NCBI RefSeq assembly: GCF_000250675.2
Contig: NC_018681.1
Coordinates: forward strand, 2,914,001-2,978,000
Length of the DNA: 64,000 nucleotides
From: Nocardia brasiliensis ATCC 700358
GTDB lineage: Bacteria; Actinomycetota; Actinomycetes; Mycobacteriales; Mycobacteriaceae
Direction: 5' to 3'
The notes under the pieces are model-generated. The model saw only the letters and a program-made list of their open reading frames with translations. It did no database searches and was not told the DNA's origin. Both the position numbers and the translations under genes were made by a program. This document shows, in pieces, positions 1 through 8,123 of the stretch; position 1 is the stretch's first letter, and the number at the start of each line of letters is the position of its first letter.

Positions 1-1361
1 GGGTCCAGGCTGCTGCCCGCGCGGTCGAGCCGTTTCGGGTCGGCCAGCAGGTCGGCGAGGACCTCCTGCGGAGACAGCAGTGGCCACAGCTTGCCGATGG
101 CCCGCTGGATCTCCTGGTCGGCCCGCATCTCGTCGCGGATCTCGGCCAAATCGGTCCGGCTGAGTAAGCTCGGTCCACCGGAGAGATCCGCGCCCATGGT
201 CTCGGCCAGCTGGTCGGTGAGCGCATCGATCACCGAACTGGTGAAGATCGGCTTGGCCAGGTTGTGCGGGCGGCGCGAGGAGCGAGCCCGGCCGCGCGCC
301 TTGGTGGCGATCTTGCGGTCCAGCGTCACCGGGTAGCCGTCGAAGCTGAGCCGGATCGGTTCCGCGGGCACCTCCTGCCGATCGCGGACCGCCTGCTTGA
401 GCACTTCCAGGATGCCGAGCGAGCCCTTGATCTCGCCCGCGCGCAGCGAATCCTCCCGGGTGGCTTTCACACCCGGGTACAGATCGCCGATGGTGGACAG
501 CAGCACGCCGGTCTCGCCGAGCGAGGGGAGCACCTGCCCGATGTAGTCGAGGAAGGTGGCGTTCGGCCCGATGATCAGCACGCCGCTCTTCGCGAGCTGC
601 TGGCGGAAGGTGTAGAGCAGGTACGCGGCGCGATGCAGCGCGACGGCCGTCTTACCGGTACCGGGGCCGCCCTGCACCACCAGCACGCTCTTGTGCTCGG
701 ACCGGATGATCGCGTCCTGCTCGTGCTGGATGGTCTCGACGATGTCGTTCATGTGGCCGGTGCGGGCGGCGTTCAGCGCGGCGAGTAGCGCGCTTTCGCT
801 GCCGACACCGCCGTCGTCCTCGCGGGCGCCCGCCTGGCGCGCGGCATCCAGGTCGAGGTATTCGTCGTTGATCGCGGTGACCTTGCGGTTGCGCGACCGG
901 ATGTGCCTGCGCCGGGTGACGCCGTCCGGCGCCGCGGTGGTGGCCAGATAGAACGGGCGGGCCAGCGGCGCGCGCCAGTCCAGCAGCAGCGTCTCGTAGT
1001 CGTCCTTCTCGTCGAGGATGCCGAGCCTGCCGATGTAGCGGTATTCGTCGGCCAGATCGATCCGACCGAAACACAGACCGTGTTCGGCCGCATCGTATTT
1101 GGCGAGATCCTCGGTGTAGAGCTGACTGAACGACTCGCGTTCGCTGCGGGCCTGCGGGGTGCCGCCGGTTTCGAGCAGCACGGTGCGTAATCGGTTGCGC
1201 GCGTAGTCGCGCATCTCATCGAGCCGGTCGTAGAGCACCGAGAGGTACGCCTGCTCCTGTTCGGTCTCGCGGGTCAGCTCCGGGCCGTCCGCGCGGGCGG
1301 GCGACGCGGTGCTGTTGCCCTGACCCGGCGAGCCGGCTCGGTCCTGAGTGAGGTCGGGCAA
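1..1361 (-). CDS. HelD/HelR-family RNA polymerase-associated motor ATPase (C-terminus outside the window)
   Basis: Superfamily 1 helicase-like ATPase of the HelD type. Members bind RNA polymerase and remodel or recycle stalled complexes; the actinobacterial branch (HelR) can also displace rifamycins. The window shows the N-terminal ~453 codons (family members are about 700-770 residues). I placed the start at a TTG at 1361 because an AAGGAG ribosome site lies 6 nt upstream, and the text reads without interruption from there. A charged helical N-terminus (LTRETEQEQAYLSVLYDRL) is typical of the RNAP-binding arm. The block RIDLADEYRYIGRLGI leads into the Walker A motif GGPGTGKTAVALHRAAYLL near residues 229-247, which is characteristic of HelD. 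No rifamycin-associated element was seen in the 230 bp upstream. Whether it is HelR (rifamycin-protective) or another HelD class cannot be settled without the C-terminus. Confidence 0.86.
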   Translation of the reverse strand, partial: MPDLTQDRAGSPGQGNSTASPARADGPELTRETEQEQAYLSVLYDRLDEMRDYARNRLRTVLLETGGTPQARSERESFSQLYTEDLAKYDAAEHGLCFGRIDLADEYRYIGRLGILDEKDDYETLLLDWRAPLARPFYLATTAAPDGVTRRRHIRSRNRKVTAINDEYLDLDAARQAGAREDDGGVGSESALLAALNAARTGHMNDIVETIQHEQDAIIRSEHKSVLVVQGGPGTGKTAVALHRAAYLLYTFRQQLAKSGVLIIGPNATFLDYIGQVLPSLGETGVLLSTIGDLYPGVKATREDSLRAGEIKGSLGILEVLKQAVRDRQEVPAEPIRLSFDGYPVTLDRKIATKARGRARSSRRPHNLAKPIFTSSVIDALTDQLAETMGADLSGGPSLLSRTDLAEIRDEMRADQEIQRAIGKLWPLLSPQEVLADLLADPKRLDRAGSSLD

Positions 1362-1593
1362 ACTGAACTCCTTGTCACCGCGATGAAGCCGGGCGAACGG
1401 TACACGCGGTCGACACCGCGCACGCGAACGCTCGGAAAACAGAGTTGTCGAGTCTACTGCGATTGCGGCGCGCTCGCCGTAACCGCTGGTGTACCCGAAA
1501 TCATGCCGTCCAGTACTCCGGTGCAGGTCGCAGCGCCGGGCGTGTTGGTCCTCGAGTTGCGGGCGTGATCGAGGTCATCGGCGCGGCCTTCGC

Positions 1594-2937
1594 CTAGGAG
1601 GCGTGCGTGCTGTTGGGTCTGCGGCCCTTGGTGACCGTGCCCTCGCGGTGCCCGGACGGCTTGGCTCGGTACATGGCGAGGTCGGCGTCGTGCAGCACCG
1701 CCTCCGGGGTGCGCCGGTCGCCGACGTTGAGCGGGGCGACGCCGATCGAGGCGTTCACCTCGATGCGATGCCCGCGCGCGATGATCGGCTCGGCCATGGT
1801 GGTGCGCAGGCGTTCCACCAGCGCGTCGATATCCACCCGCCGGGTCCGGCCGGAGAGCAGCACCAGGAATTCGTCGCCACCGAGCCGCCCGACGATATCG
1901 TCGCCGCGCAACGCGCGCTGCAGCCGTTGCGCGACGATCTGCAGCACCGTGTCGCCGATCGCGTGCCCGAGGGTGTCGTTGATCGCCTTGAATCCGTCCA
2001 GGTCGATGAACAACACGGTGGACACCGGCAGGTCCTCACTGGTGGCCAGCGCGCCGGCCAGCTGGGACAGGATCAGCGAGCGGTTCGCCAGTCCGGTCAG
2101 CGAGTCGTGCGTGGCCTGGTACTCCAGTTGCCGCCGGCTGGCCCGGAACTCGGTGATGTCGGCGAAGGAGGACACCGCGGACGAGCGCTTGTCGTCGGGG
2201 TTGAGCAGCCTGCTGCTTCCGGAGAGCCAGCGCCGCTGACCGTCGACCCGGTCGACGCCGAAGACGTAGCCGGTGATGGTCTCGCCGGTGGCGAGGGTGC
2301 GGGCGATGGGATGGCGGTGCGGCGGCAGCGGTTGCGCGTTCGCGTCGAGCAGGGTCAGCGGCAGCGCATCGATCGGTTGCCCGATGATGGCGTCGCTGTC
2401 CTCGGCGCCGAAGATGCGCCGGGCCGCCGGGTTGATGGATTCGATCCGGCCTTCGGTGTCGATCACCACCACGCCCTCTTCCAGCTGCGAGACGACCGTG
2501 GTGAAGTGCTGCTCGGCCAATCGCTGCGCGGCCTCGGCGTGCCGCTGGGCCGTGAGGTCGTGGATGACCACCTGGTAGGCGAGCCGGTCGTGCCAGGCGG
2601 TGAGCACCGAGACGGTCTCCACCGGCACCGGGGCGCCGTCGAGGCGGACCAGCGTCATCTCGGTCGGCCGGGAGGCGGCGCCCTTGGTGGTGAGGTGGCT
2701 GATCCGCTCCAGCATCCCCGGGACCGAGCTGGGGTGGACGAATTGGGTGAGCGGCTTGCCGATCACGTCGTCGGCGGTGCCGGCGGCCAGCAAACGGACG
2801 GCAGCGGGGTTGGCATAGACGAGGACGCCGCGTTCGTGCACGCAGATGCCGTCGGGTGAGTGCTCGACCAGGGAACGGTAGCGCTCGGCCAGCTGCTCGG
2901 CGGCGTCGACCGCAGCGGCTACCTTGTCCTCACCCAC
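1594..2937 (-). CDS. Diguanylate cyclase with two PAS domains and a GGDEF domain
   Basis: Predicted to make cyclic di-GMP from two GTP. The 447-residue protein has a PAS domain at about residues 20-130 (RSLVEHSPDGICVHERG onward), a second PAS at about 140-265 (VVIDTEGRIESINPAARRIFG), and a GGDEF domain from about 275 to 430. The catalytic motif GGDEF is intact at residues 353-357. A product-inhibition I-site RxxD (R344-G-D-D347) sits exactly five residues before it, so the enzyme should be both active and feedback-inhibited. There is no EAL domain and no transmembrane segment, so it is a soluble sensor-cyclase; the PAS ligand cannot be read from sequence. The start is a GTG at 2937 with a G-rich stretch upstream. 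The gene is codirectional with the downstream HelD-family gene but 232 bp apart, so it is probably a separate unit. Confidence 0.92.
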   Translation of the reverse strand: MGEDKVAAAVDAAEQLAERYRSLVEHSPDGICVHERGVLVYANPAAVRLLAAGTADDVIGKPLTQFVHPSSVPGMLERISHLTTKGAASRPTEMTLVRLDGAPVPVETVSVLTAWHDRLAYQVVIHDLTAQRHAEAAQRLAEQHFTTVVSQLEEGVVVIDTEGRIESINPAARRIFGAEDSDAIIGQPIDALPLTLLDANAQPLPPHRHPIARTLATGETITGYVFGVDRVDGQRRWLSGSSRLLNPDDKRSSAVSSFADITEFRASRRQLEYQATHDSLTGLANRSLILSQLAGALATSEDLPVSTVLFIDLDGFKAINDTLGHAIGDTVLQIVAQRLQRALRGDDIVGRLGGDEFLVLLSGRTRRVDIDALVERLRTTMAEPIIARGHRIEVNASIGVAPLNVGDRRTPEAVLHDADLAMYRAKPSGHREGTVTKGRRPNSTHAS

Positions 2938-3479
2938 TCGAACCCCCGATCGTCGACCCGATTATGGCCATTGGAACATGGGATTATTCTGGTATCGGCG
3001 CGTACGAGATCACAGCGCCGACGCTATTGCCTCGATCACAGTTCGCGCACTTGATCGGGCTCGGTCCGCCGATCATTACAGCACCGTCTTTTCCGGGAAA
3101 TATCCGGCCGATACTGCTCAGCCGGGGAATCCCGGGCCGGACCGGCTGCGACCCGACAACCGATACCGCCTTCAAGATCATAGGACGTTTCCCGGGATCG
3201 GGTCGTCACCGCCCGTGCTCGGCGACACGCGGGCCGGTGATACGGCTTGTTCCTCGGCATGTCGGCGGCCTCCGGGCCGTCGCGGTGCAGGCTGGGAGGG
3301 CACGCGGATGCCTGGGCTTCGCTGGTGTGCGGCGGCCTCGCTCCCGCGATCGGGGCAGATCGATGGGCACGCGCCGGGCGCACGCCCGACTGTGCGGTGC
3401 GCACCTGCGCCATGACACGCGGCCGGCAACCGGTTGGACGGTCCCACCATCGGCACCGGCCGTCGACTATGGCGTCCGA
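2938..3479. other. Gene-free stretch between the diguanylate cyclase and the devS-like kinase
   Basis: About 540 bp with no convincing gene. Short open frames exist on both strands, but none has a ribosome site, a recognisable domain or a good start. The first half (about 2960-3190) is visibly poorer in GC than its surroundings. It should contain the promoter of the cyclase (minus strand) and the terminator of the kinase. GC-rich near-palindromes occur around 3095-3145 and 3185-3205, but none has the stem plus T-run of a standard terminator. Confidence 0.5.
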
Positions 3480-5201
3480 TCATGGCAGCGGCACCGACCA
3501 GCACAGCCTGGTGCCGGGCATCGCGCTGCCGTCCCGCTCGTCGGGCGCGAGACCCGCGGTGGCAACGGTGAATTCGCCGTCGGCCTTTTCGGCCCGCTGC
3601 TCCAGATTGCGTAATCCACTGCGTACCACGTGATTCGGAATTCCCCATCCGTTGTCGGTGACCACGATGGTCAGATCGTCGTCGACGGTGACCTGTACCG
3701 CGAGGGTGTCCGCCCCCGAGTGCCGGACCGCGTTGCTGACCGCCTCGCGGACCACCGCTTCCGCGTGATCGGCCAGCTCGTCCGCCAGCACCGACAGCGG
3801 GCCGGACACCGAAAATGTTGCGTGCAGCGGAGTTTCGGCGGTCTGCTGGCGGATCGCGCGCTCCAGCCGCTGCTGTAGCGGGTTGCCCTGGCTGCCGTGC
3901 AGATCGAAGATCGAGGTACGAATGTCCTGGACCACCTCTTGCAGATCGTTCACCACCGTCGAAAGTCGCTGTCGCACTACCGGAACCGTAGCCTTCGCGA
4001 CCGCACCCTGCAGCGTTATCCCGATCGCGAACAGCCGTTGGATGACCTGATCGTGCAAATCGCGCGCGATGCGGTCACGATCGGCCAGGATATCGATCTC
4101 GCGCATCCGGTGCTGGGCATCGGCGAGCTGCATGGCCAGCGCCGCCTGATCGGTGAAAGCGGCGGTCAATTCGACCAATTCGTCGGAATACGGCGCAGCG
4201 CCCGCGGGGCGCAACGTGGTCAGCACGCCGAGTGTGGTGTCGGGGGTGCACAGCGGCAGGATCAGCAGCGGCCCGTTCTCCGGCCGGGCGAAACCGAGAC
4301 CGACCGCGCTGGCGTCGTCGAACCGCAACGGGGTGCGGCGGGTGAACGCTTCACCGAGCACGGTGCCCTCGACCGGTACCACCGTGCCCTCGTAACCCGT
4401 TCCGGGACCGCACCATTGGGTGATCACCAGCTCGCCCGCGGCACTGCCCGGACCCGCCAGGAACGAGCGCTGCGAGCCGGTGAGCGTGCGCGCGTGCTCG
4501 ACCACCTGGCCGAGCACGCTGTCGGACTCGGTACCGGCCAGGAACTCGGTCGCGATATCGCGGGTGGCCGCGATCCAGGCCTGCCTGGTGCGGGCCGATT
4601 CGTAGAGTCGCGCGTTGTCCACCGCGATGCCCGCGGCCGCCGCCAGCGCCTGCACCAGCACGTCGTCATCGTCGGTGAACGGTTGCGCGTCCGCCTTCTC
4701 GGTCAGATAGAGGCTGCCGAACACCTCGCCGCGCACCCGCACCGGCACCCCGAGAAAGGTACGCATCGGCGGATGATTCTCCGGAAGCCCAACGGAGGCA
4801 GGATGTTTCGACAGATCATCCAGGCGCAACGGCCTGGACTGCTGGAACACCACGTCGAGCACGCCGTGCCCGGCCGGCAAGCGCCCGATGGCGCGGCGGG
4901 TCGCCTCGTCCATACCCTCGTCGATGAACTGCACCACCTGCTGGTCGTGCCCGCGCACGGCCAGCGCGCCGTAGCGGGCGTCGACCAGGCTGATCGCGGT
5001 GCGCACGATGGTGCGCAATGTTTCGTCCAGATCCAGGCCCGACGTGACGGCCAGCATCGCCTCGACCAGACCGTCCATCCGGTCGCGGGAGTCGAGAATG
5101 AGCTCGACCCGTTCTTTGACCTCGCTCAGCAGTTCCCGTAACCGCAGTTGCGAGAGGGTGTCACGGACCGAGTAGGGGTCGTTGCCCTGCTCGTCGGTCA
5201 T
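3480..5201 (-). CDS. devS: DevS/DosS-like oxygen/redox sensor histidine kinase (GAF-GAF-HisKA_3-HATPase)
   Basis: Sensor kinase of the hypoxia/NO/dormancy system, expected to phosphorylate DevR (7491-8123). The start is ATG 5201, with AAGGGGA about 9 nt upstream; an in-frame extension to 5339 has no such signal. The 573-residue protein has GAF-A (about 30-190), GAF-B (about 210-370), a dimerisation domain with phospho-acceptor His383 in ARDLHDQVIQ, and an HATPase with the N-box EAVSNAVRHSG and G-box DNGWGIPN. GAF-A carries NHPPMRTFLGVPVRVRGEVF; its His143 aligns, as I recall the family, with the haem-ligating histidine of M. tuberculosis DosS (His149). Downstream, DDDDVLVQALAAAAGIAVDN is nearly identical to DosS. 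The gene is divergent from the hibernation-factor gene, with a DosR-type box between them. It is not cotranscribed with devR, unlike in M. tuberculosis. Confidence 0.92.
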   Translation of the reverse strand: MTDEQGNDPYSVRDTLSQLRLRELLSEVKERVELILDSRDRMDGLVEAMLAVTSGLDLDETLRTIVRTAISLVDARYGALAVRGHDQQVVQFIDEGMDEATRRAIGRLPAGHGVLDVVFQQSRPLRLDDLSKHPASVGLPENHPPMRTFLGVPVRVRGEVFGSLYLTEKADAQPFTDDDDVLVQALAAAAGIAVDNARLYESARTRQAWIAATRDIATEFLAGTESDSVLGQVVEHARTLTGSQRSFLAGPGSAAGELVITQWCGPGTGYEGTVVPVEGTVLGEAFTRRTPLRFDDASAVGLGFARPENGPLLILPLCTPDTTLGVLTTLRPAGAAPYSDELVELTAAFTDQAALAMQLADAQHRMREIDILADRDRIARDLHDQVIQRLFAIGITLQGAVAKATVPVVRQRLSTVVNDLQEVVQDIRTSIFDLHGSQGNPLQQRLERAIRQQTAETPLHATFSVSGPLSVLADELADHAEAVVREAVSNAVRHSGADTLAVQVTVDDDLTIVVTDNGWGIPNHVVRSGLRNLEQRAEKADGEFTVATAGLAPDERDGSAMPGTRLCWSVPLP

Positions 5202-5260
5202 CTCGGTTTCCCCTTGTGGCGGGCGCGTGAACTGCGCCTCGCGCCAGTTTAGTTCGCCGA

Positions 5261-5280
5261 TCGGGGACTTTCGGCCCTGT
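5261..5280. promoter_or_regulatory. DosR/DevR-type operator between devS and the hibernation-factor gene
   Basis: The 20-mer TCGGGGACTTTCGGCCCTGT fits the mycobacterial DosR consensus TTSGGGACTWWAGTCCCSAA well in its left half and centre (GGGACTTT) and keeps G and CCC of the right half. It lies 60 bp upstream of both divergent starts, 5201 (minus) and 5340 (plus). The neighbours (DevS-like kinase, Rv0079-like protein, devR nearby) are DosR-regulon functions, which supports the call. Binding is inferred. Confidence 0.68.
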
Positions 5281-5339
5281 TCGCGGTGGCGTCGCGATGG
5301 TGACATGGTGGCTCGGGTTCGAATCGAAGGACGTGCCAC

Positions 5340-6116
5340 ATGAAGTCGTCAGGGCTGTTGCGATCGTCGCCGGCGCAGTATTGGCACACCGCGGGGGAAC
5401 TCGACCTCGCCGTCACCACCTGCGGCGCGGTTCCGGCGATGGACGTGACGCGGGCGGTCCGGGCGATCGGGCGGGTGCTACGCCGCCATCACCTCGACGC
5501 GGCGACCAGGGTCCGGGTCACCGCTCCGGTCGACGCCGAGGATCCGACGGTGGTGCAGGCCAACATTCGCAGCCATGGCGTCGCGACCCGGGTGCAGGTG
5601 ACCGGGCCCGGCGGGTTCGCGGTGACCTTCGCCGCCGAACGACTCGACCGGCAACTGGCCCGGCTGGCGACGGCGGCGGCGCGGGACTGGCCGGACCCGG
5701 CGCGCCCGCCGCTGGCACGGGTCACCGGGCCGCGACCGATCGTGCGCCGCAAGTACTGCGCGCTGCTGACCGGGACACCGGCCGAGGCGACGGCGGTGAT
5801 GGACGCGATGGACTACGACGCGTATCTGTTCGTGGACGAGGCGACCGGCGCCGACGCCGTGGTGCACTGGGGCGATCCGCTCGGTGTGCGATTGTCCCGC
5901 CAGTGCGGCGCGCCGGAGCACGCCGCCGGAACCGTGAATCTGCTTGCGCTGACCGTTGATACCGAACCCGCGCCGGTCCTGGACGAGGAGCGGGCCGCGG
6001 GCATCCTGTGTCGGCAGGGCCTGCCGTTCCTGTTCTACACCGACGAGGACCACGGCCGCGGTCAGCTGCTGTACCGGCGCTACGACGGCGATCTCACGCT
6101 GGTCGGTCCCGCGTAG
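5340..6116 (+). CDS. Dormancy-associated ribosome hibernation protein (HPF/Rv0079-like) with tandem HPF-C-like domains
   Basis: Likely binds ribosomes and represses translation in hypoxia or stationary phase, like the DosR-controlled Rv0079 (DATIN) of M. tuberculosis. The start is ATG 5340 with GAAGGA 8 nt upstream; length is 258 residues. The N-terminal ~110 residues look like a degenerate S30AE/HPF domain; HPF-type positions survive in AERLDRQLARLATAA. Two copies of a sigma54-modulation/HPF C-terminal-like unit follow: residues ~138-195 (PAEATAVMDAMDYDAYLFVD) and ~205-258 (LDEERAAGILCRQGLPFLFY, then LLYRRYDGDLTLVGP). Canonical long HPFs have one copy, used for 100S ribosome dimers. The DosR-type box 60 bp upstream and flanking devS support hypoxic induction. 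Family membership is inferred from motif shape, not from a search. Confidence 0.76.
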   Translation: MKSSGLLRSSPAQYWHTAGELDLAVTTCGAVPAMDVTRAVRAIGRVLRRHHLDAATRVRVTAPVDAEDPTVVQANIRSHGVATRVQVTGPGGFAVTFAAERLDRQLARLATAAARDWPDPARPPLARVTGPRPIVRRKYCALLTGTPAEATAVMDAMDYDAYLFVDEATGADAVVHWGDPLGVRLSRQCGAPEHAAGTVNLLALTVDTEPAPVLDEERAAGILCRQGLPFLFYTDEDHGRGQLLYRRYDGDLTLVGPA

Positions 6117-6204
6117 TAGCGCGCCGGACCGCCCCGCGCACAGGAAGACTCGGTTCGTCGGAAGGTTCGGCGCGCCGGAAGAAGGGGCTCGTCGGAAGGC
6201 CCGG

Positions 6205-6285
6205 TTCGCCGGGAGACTGGGTTCGCCGGGAGACTGGGTTCGCCGGGAGACTGGGTTCGCCGGGAGACTGGGTTCGCCGGGTGAC
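6205..6285. repeat. 17-bp tandem repeat between convergent genes
   Basis: The unit TTCGCCGGGAGACTGGG occurs four times without a mismatch from 6205 to 6272, with a fifth truncated copy to 6285 that ends next to the kinase stop codon. Degenerate copies (gttcgtcggaagg, gttcggcgcgccgg) extend back to about 6151. The 17-nt period is not a multiple of three and lies outside coding sequence. It fills the gap between the 3' ends of the hibernation gene and the second kinase, where a terminator would be expected. Confidence 0.9.
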
Positions 6286-7482
6286 TCAGCTCAGCGGCAC
6301 CGACCACTGCACCACCGTGCCGCCGTGCGCACCCGCCTCGATCCGGCAGCGGCCGTCCGATTCGGCCGCGCGCTGCGCGAGATTGGTCAGGCCGCTGGGG
6401 ATCACGTTGTCGGGCAGGCCCAGGCCGTTGTCCTGGACCAGGATGGTCAATTCGTCACCGATGGCGATGTCGATCGTCACGGAGTCCCCGCCGGAATGGC
6501 GTACCGCGTTGCTGACCGATTCGCGCACAACGGCTTCCGCGTGATCGGCCAGCGCGGGACCGACCACCGACAGCGGTCCGTCGACGCGCAGCCGGGCCCG
6601 GATCGCGGTGTCGGTGGTCTGCTGCCGGATCGCGTCCTCCAGTCGTCTGCGCAGCGAGGCGCCCGCGCCGCCGTGCAGGTCGAAGATCGTCGTCCTGATC
6701 TCGTGCACGATCTCCTGGAGCCGGTCGATCTCGTCCGAAAGTCGTTGCCGGACTTGCTCGTCGTCGACCCGGGTGGCCAGGCCCTGCAGGCCGAGGCCGA
6801 CCGCGAAGACCCGCTGGATGACATGGTCGTGCAGATCGCGGGCGATGCGGTCGCGGTCGGCGAGTACGTCCAGTTCGCGCGCCTTGCGTTGCGCCTCGGC
6901 CAATTGCATGGCCAGGGCGGCCTGGTCGGTGAACGCCGAGGCCAGTGCGACGAGTTCGGCCGAGTAGGGCCCGGATTCGGGTCCGCGCACGATGATCAGC
7001 ACGCCCAGCACCACACCCGCGGTCTGCAACGGCAGGATCAGGGCCGGACCGGCCGCCGCGCCGGGCGCCCCGAGATCGACGTCCCGCGCGTCCGCGAGCT
7101 GGACCGCCGTGCGCTCCGTGAACGCCTTGCCGGCCGCGGTGTCGGTGAGCCGCACCGTATGTCGCGCGACCGGTGCCGCGGCGTGGGTGCATTGCGCCAC
7201 CACGAGTTCGGTGGCCTCCTCGGGTGGGATGCCTGGCTCGACCACCGCGAGCAGCGCGCGCTGCGAACCGGTCAGCGTGCGCGCGTGCTCGACCACCCGC
7301 GCGAGCACCCGGTCCGGCGCGGTGCCCGCCAGGAATTCGGTGGCGATATCGCTGGTCGCCTCGATCCAGGCCTGTCTGGTGCGGGCCCATTCGTAGAGCC
7401 TGGCGTGGTCGATCGCGACCCGGGTCGCCGTGTCGACCACCGCGCGCAGGGTGTCCAGCACGGTGTGCGGGATCTCGGCCAT
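6286..7482 (-). CDS. DevS-like histidine kinase with a single GAF domain, cotranscribed with devR
   Basis: Second DevS paralogue, 398 residues. The start ATG 7482 follows the devR stop codon by 8 nt, so the two genes should be translationally coupled. The protein begins at the position corresponding to the last helix of GAF-A in the larger kinase (RVAIDHARLYEWARTRQAWI here against GIAVDNARLYESARTRQAWI there). It therefore has only the GAF-B equivalent (about 35-185), the dimerisation domain with His218 in ARDLHDHVIQ, and an HATPase (SVSNAVRHSG, DNGLGLPDN). The HPPM-containing haem segment is absent, so it should not sense O2, NO or CO through haem. It may act as a constitutive or alternative kinase, or as a phosphatase, for DevR. 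Its 3' end abuts the 17-bp repeat array. Confidence 0.9.
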   Translation of the reverse strand: MAEIPHTVLDTLRAVVDTATRVAIDHARLYEWARTRQAWIEATSDIATEFLAGTAPDRVLARVVEHARTLTGSQRALLAVVEPGIPPEEATELVVAQCTHAAAPVARHTVRLTDTAAGKAFTERTAVQLADARDVDLGAPGAAAGPALILPLQTAGVVLGVLIIVRGPESGPYSAELVALASAFTDQAALAMQLAEAQRKARELDVLADRDRIARDLHDHVIQRVFAVGLGLQGLATRVDDEQVRQRLSDEIDRLQEIVHEIRTTIFDLHGGAGASLRRRLEDAIRQQTTDTAIRARLRVDGPLSVVGPALADHAEAVVRESVSNAVRHSGGDSVTIDIAIGDELTILVQDNGLGLPDNVIPSGLTNLAQRAAESDGRCRIEAGAHGGTVVQWSVPLS

Positions 7483-7490
7483 GGCCCGGT

Positions 7491-8123
7491 TCAGCGTTCG
7501 CCGAGCTTGCTGGCCAGCACCGCCGCCTGGGTCCGGCGCTCCATGCCGAGTTTGGCGAGCAGCCGGGACACGTAGTTCTTCACGGTCTTCTCGGCCAGGA
7601 ACATGCGGGCGGCGATCTGCCGGTTGGTGAGTCCCTCGCCGAGCAGTGCGAGCAGCCTGCGTTCCTGCTCGGTGAGCCCCGCCAGCGCGCCGTCTTCCGC
7701 GGTGCCCGCCCGCAGTCGCGCCCGCAGTGCGGCGGCCGCGCGATTGTCCAGCAGTGAGCGGCCTGCGCCGACTGCCTTGATCGCCGCGGCCAATTCCATG
7801 CCCTTGATGTTCTTCACCACGTAGCCGCCCGCGCCCGCCAGGATCGCGTCGAGCATCGCCTGCTCGTCGGTGTAGGAGGTGAGGATCAGGCAGCGCAGCC
7901 CCTCGATCTCGGCCAGCAGGTCGCGGCACAGCTCGATGCCGTTGCCGTCGGGTAGCCGCACATCGAGCACGGCGACATCGGGGCGTAGCGCCGGGATCCG
8001 GGCCAGCGCCTGCGCCACGTCACCGGCCTCGCCGATCACCCGCAGTTCCGGGTCGCTGTCGAGCAGGTCGATCAGGCCACGCCGGACGATCTCGTGGTCG
8101 TCCACCAGGAAAACGGTGATCAC
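7491..8123 (-). CDS. devR: DevR/DosR response regulator (NarL/LuxR family)
   Basis: Transcription factor of the hypoxia/dormancy response. The start is GTG 8123 with AGGAGGG placed 4-10 nt upstream; length is 210 residues (M. tuberculosis DosR has 217). The receiver domain (1-120) has acidic residues D8/D9, phospho-acceptor D54 (DVAVLDVRLPDGNG), T82 and K104 (GYVVKNIKG). The C-terminal LuxR-type HTH contains GLTNRQIAARMFLAEKTVKN followed by YVSRLLAKLGMERRTQAAV, almost identical to DosR over this stretch. I am confident of orthology. The downstream gene is the short DevS-like kinase; the full-length haem-type kinase is 2.3 kb away with its own DosR-type box, so devR probably controls that unit in trans. 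No DosR box was recognised directly upstream of devR. Confidence 0.97.
   Translation of the reverse strand: MITVFLVDDHEIVRRGLIDLLDSDPELRVIGEAGDVAQALARIPALRPDVAVLDVRLPDGNGIELCRDLLAEIEGLRCLILTSYTDEQAMLDAILAGAGGYVVKNIKGMELAAAIKAVGAGRSLLDNRAAAALRARLRAGTAEDGALAGLTEQERRLLALLGEGLTNRQIAARMFLAEKTVKNYVSRLLAKLGMERRTQAAVLASKLGER

Noticed and set aside
3091..3205. Further DosR-like boxes in the gap upstream of the diguanylate cyclase (around 3095 and 3185)
   Set aside because: Only the GGGA or GGAC core matches; too many consensus positions fail in both halves.
2938..3479. Several overlapping short frames on both strands (for example 2984-3181 and 3178-3648)
   Set aside because: None has a ribosome site, recognisable domain or codon pattern like the neighbouring genes.
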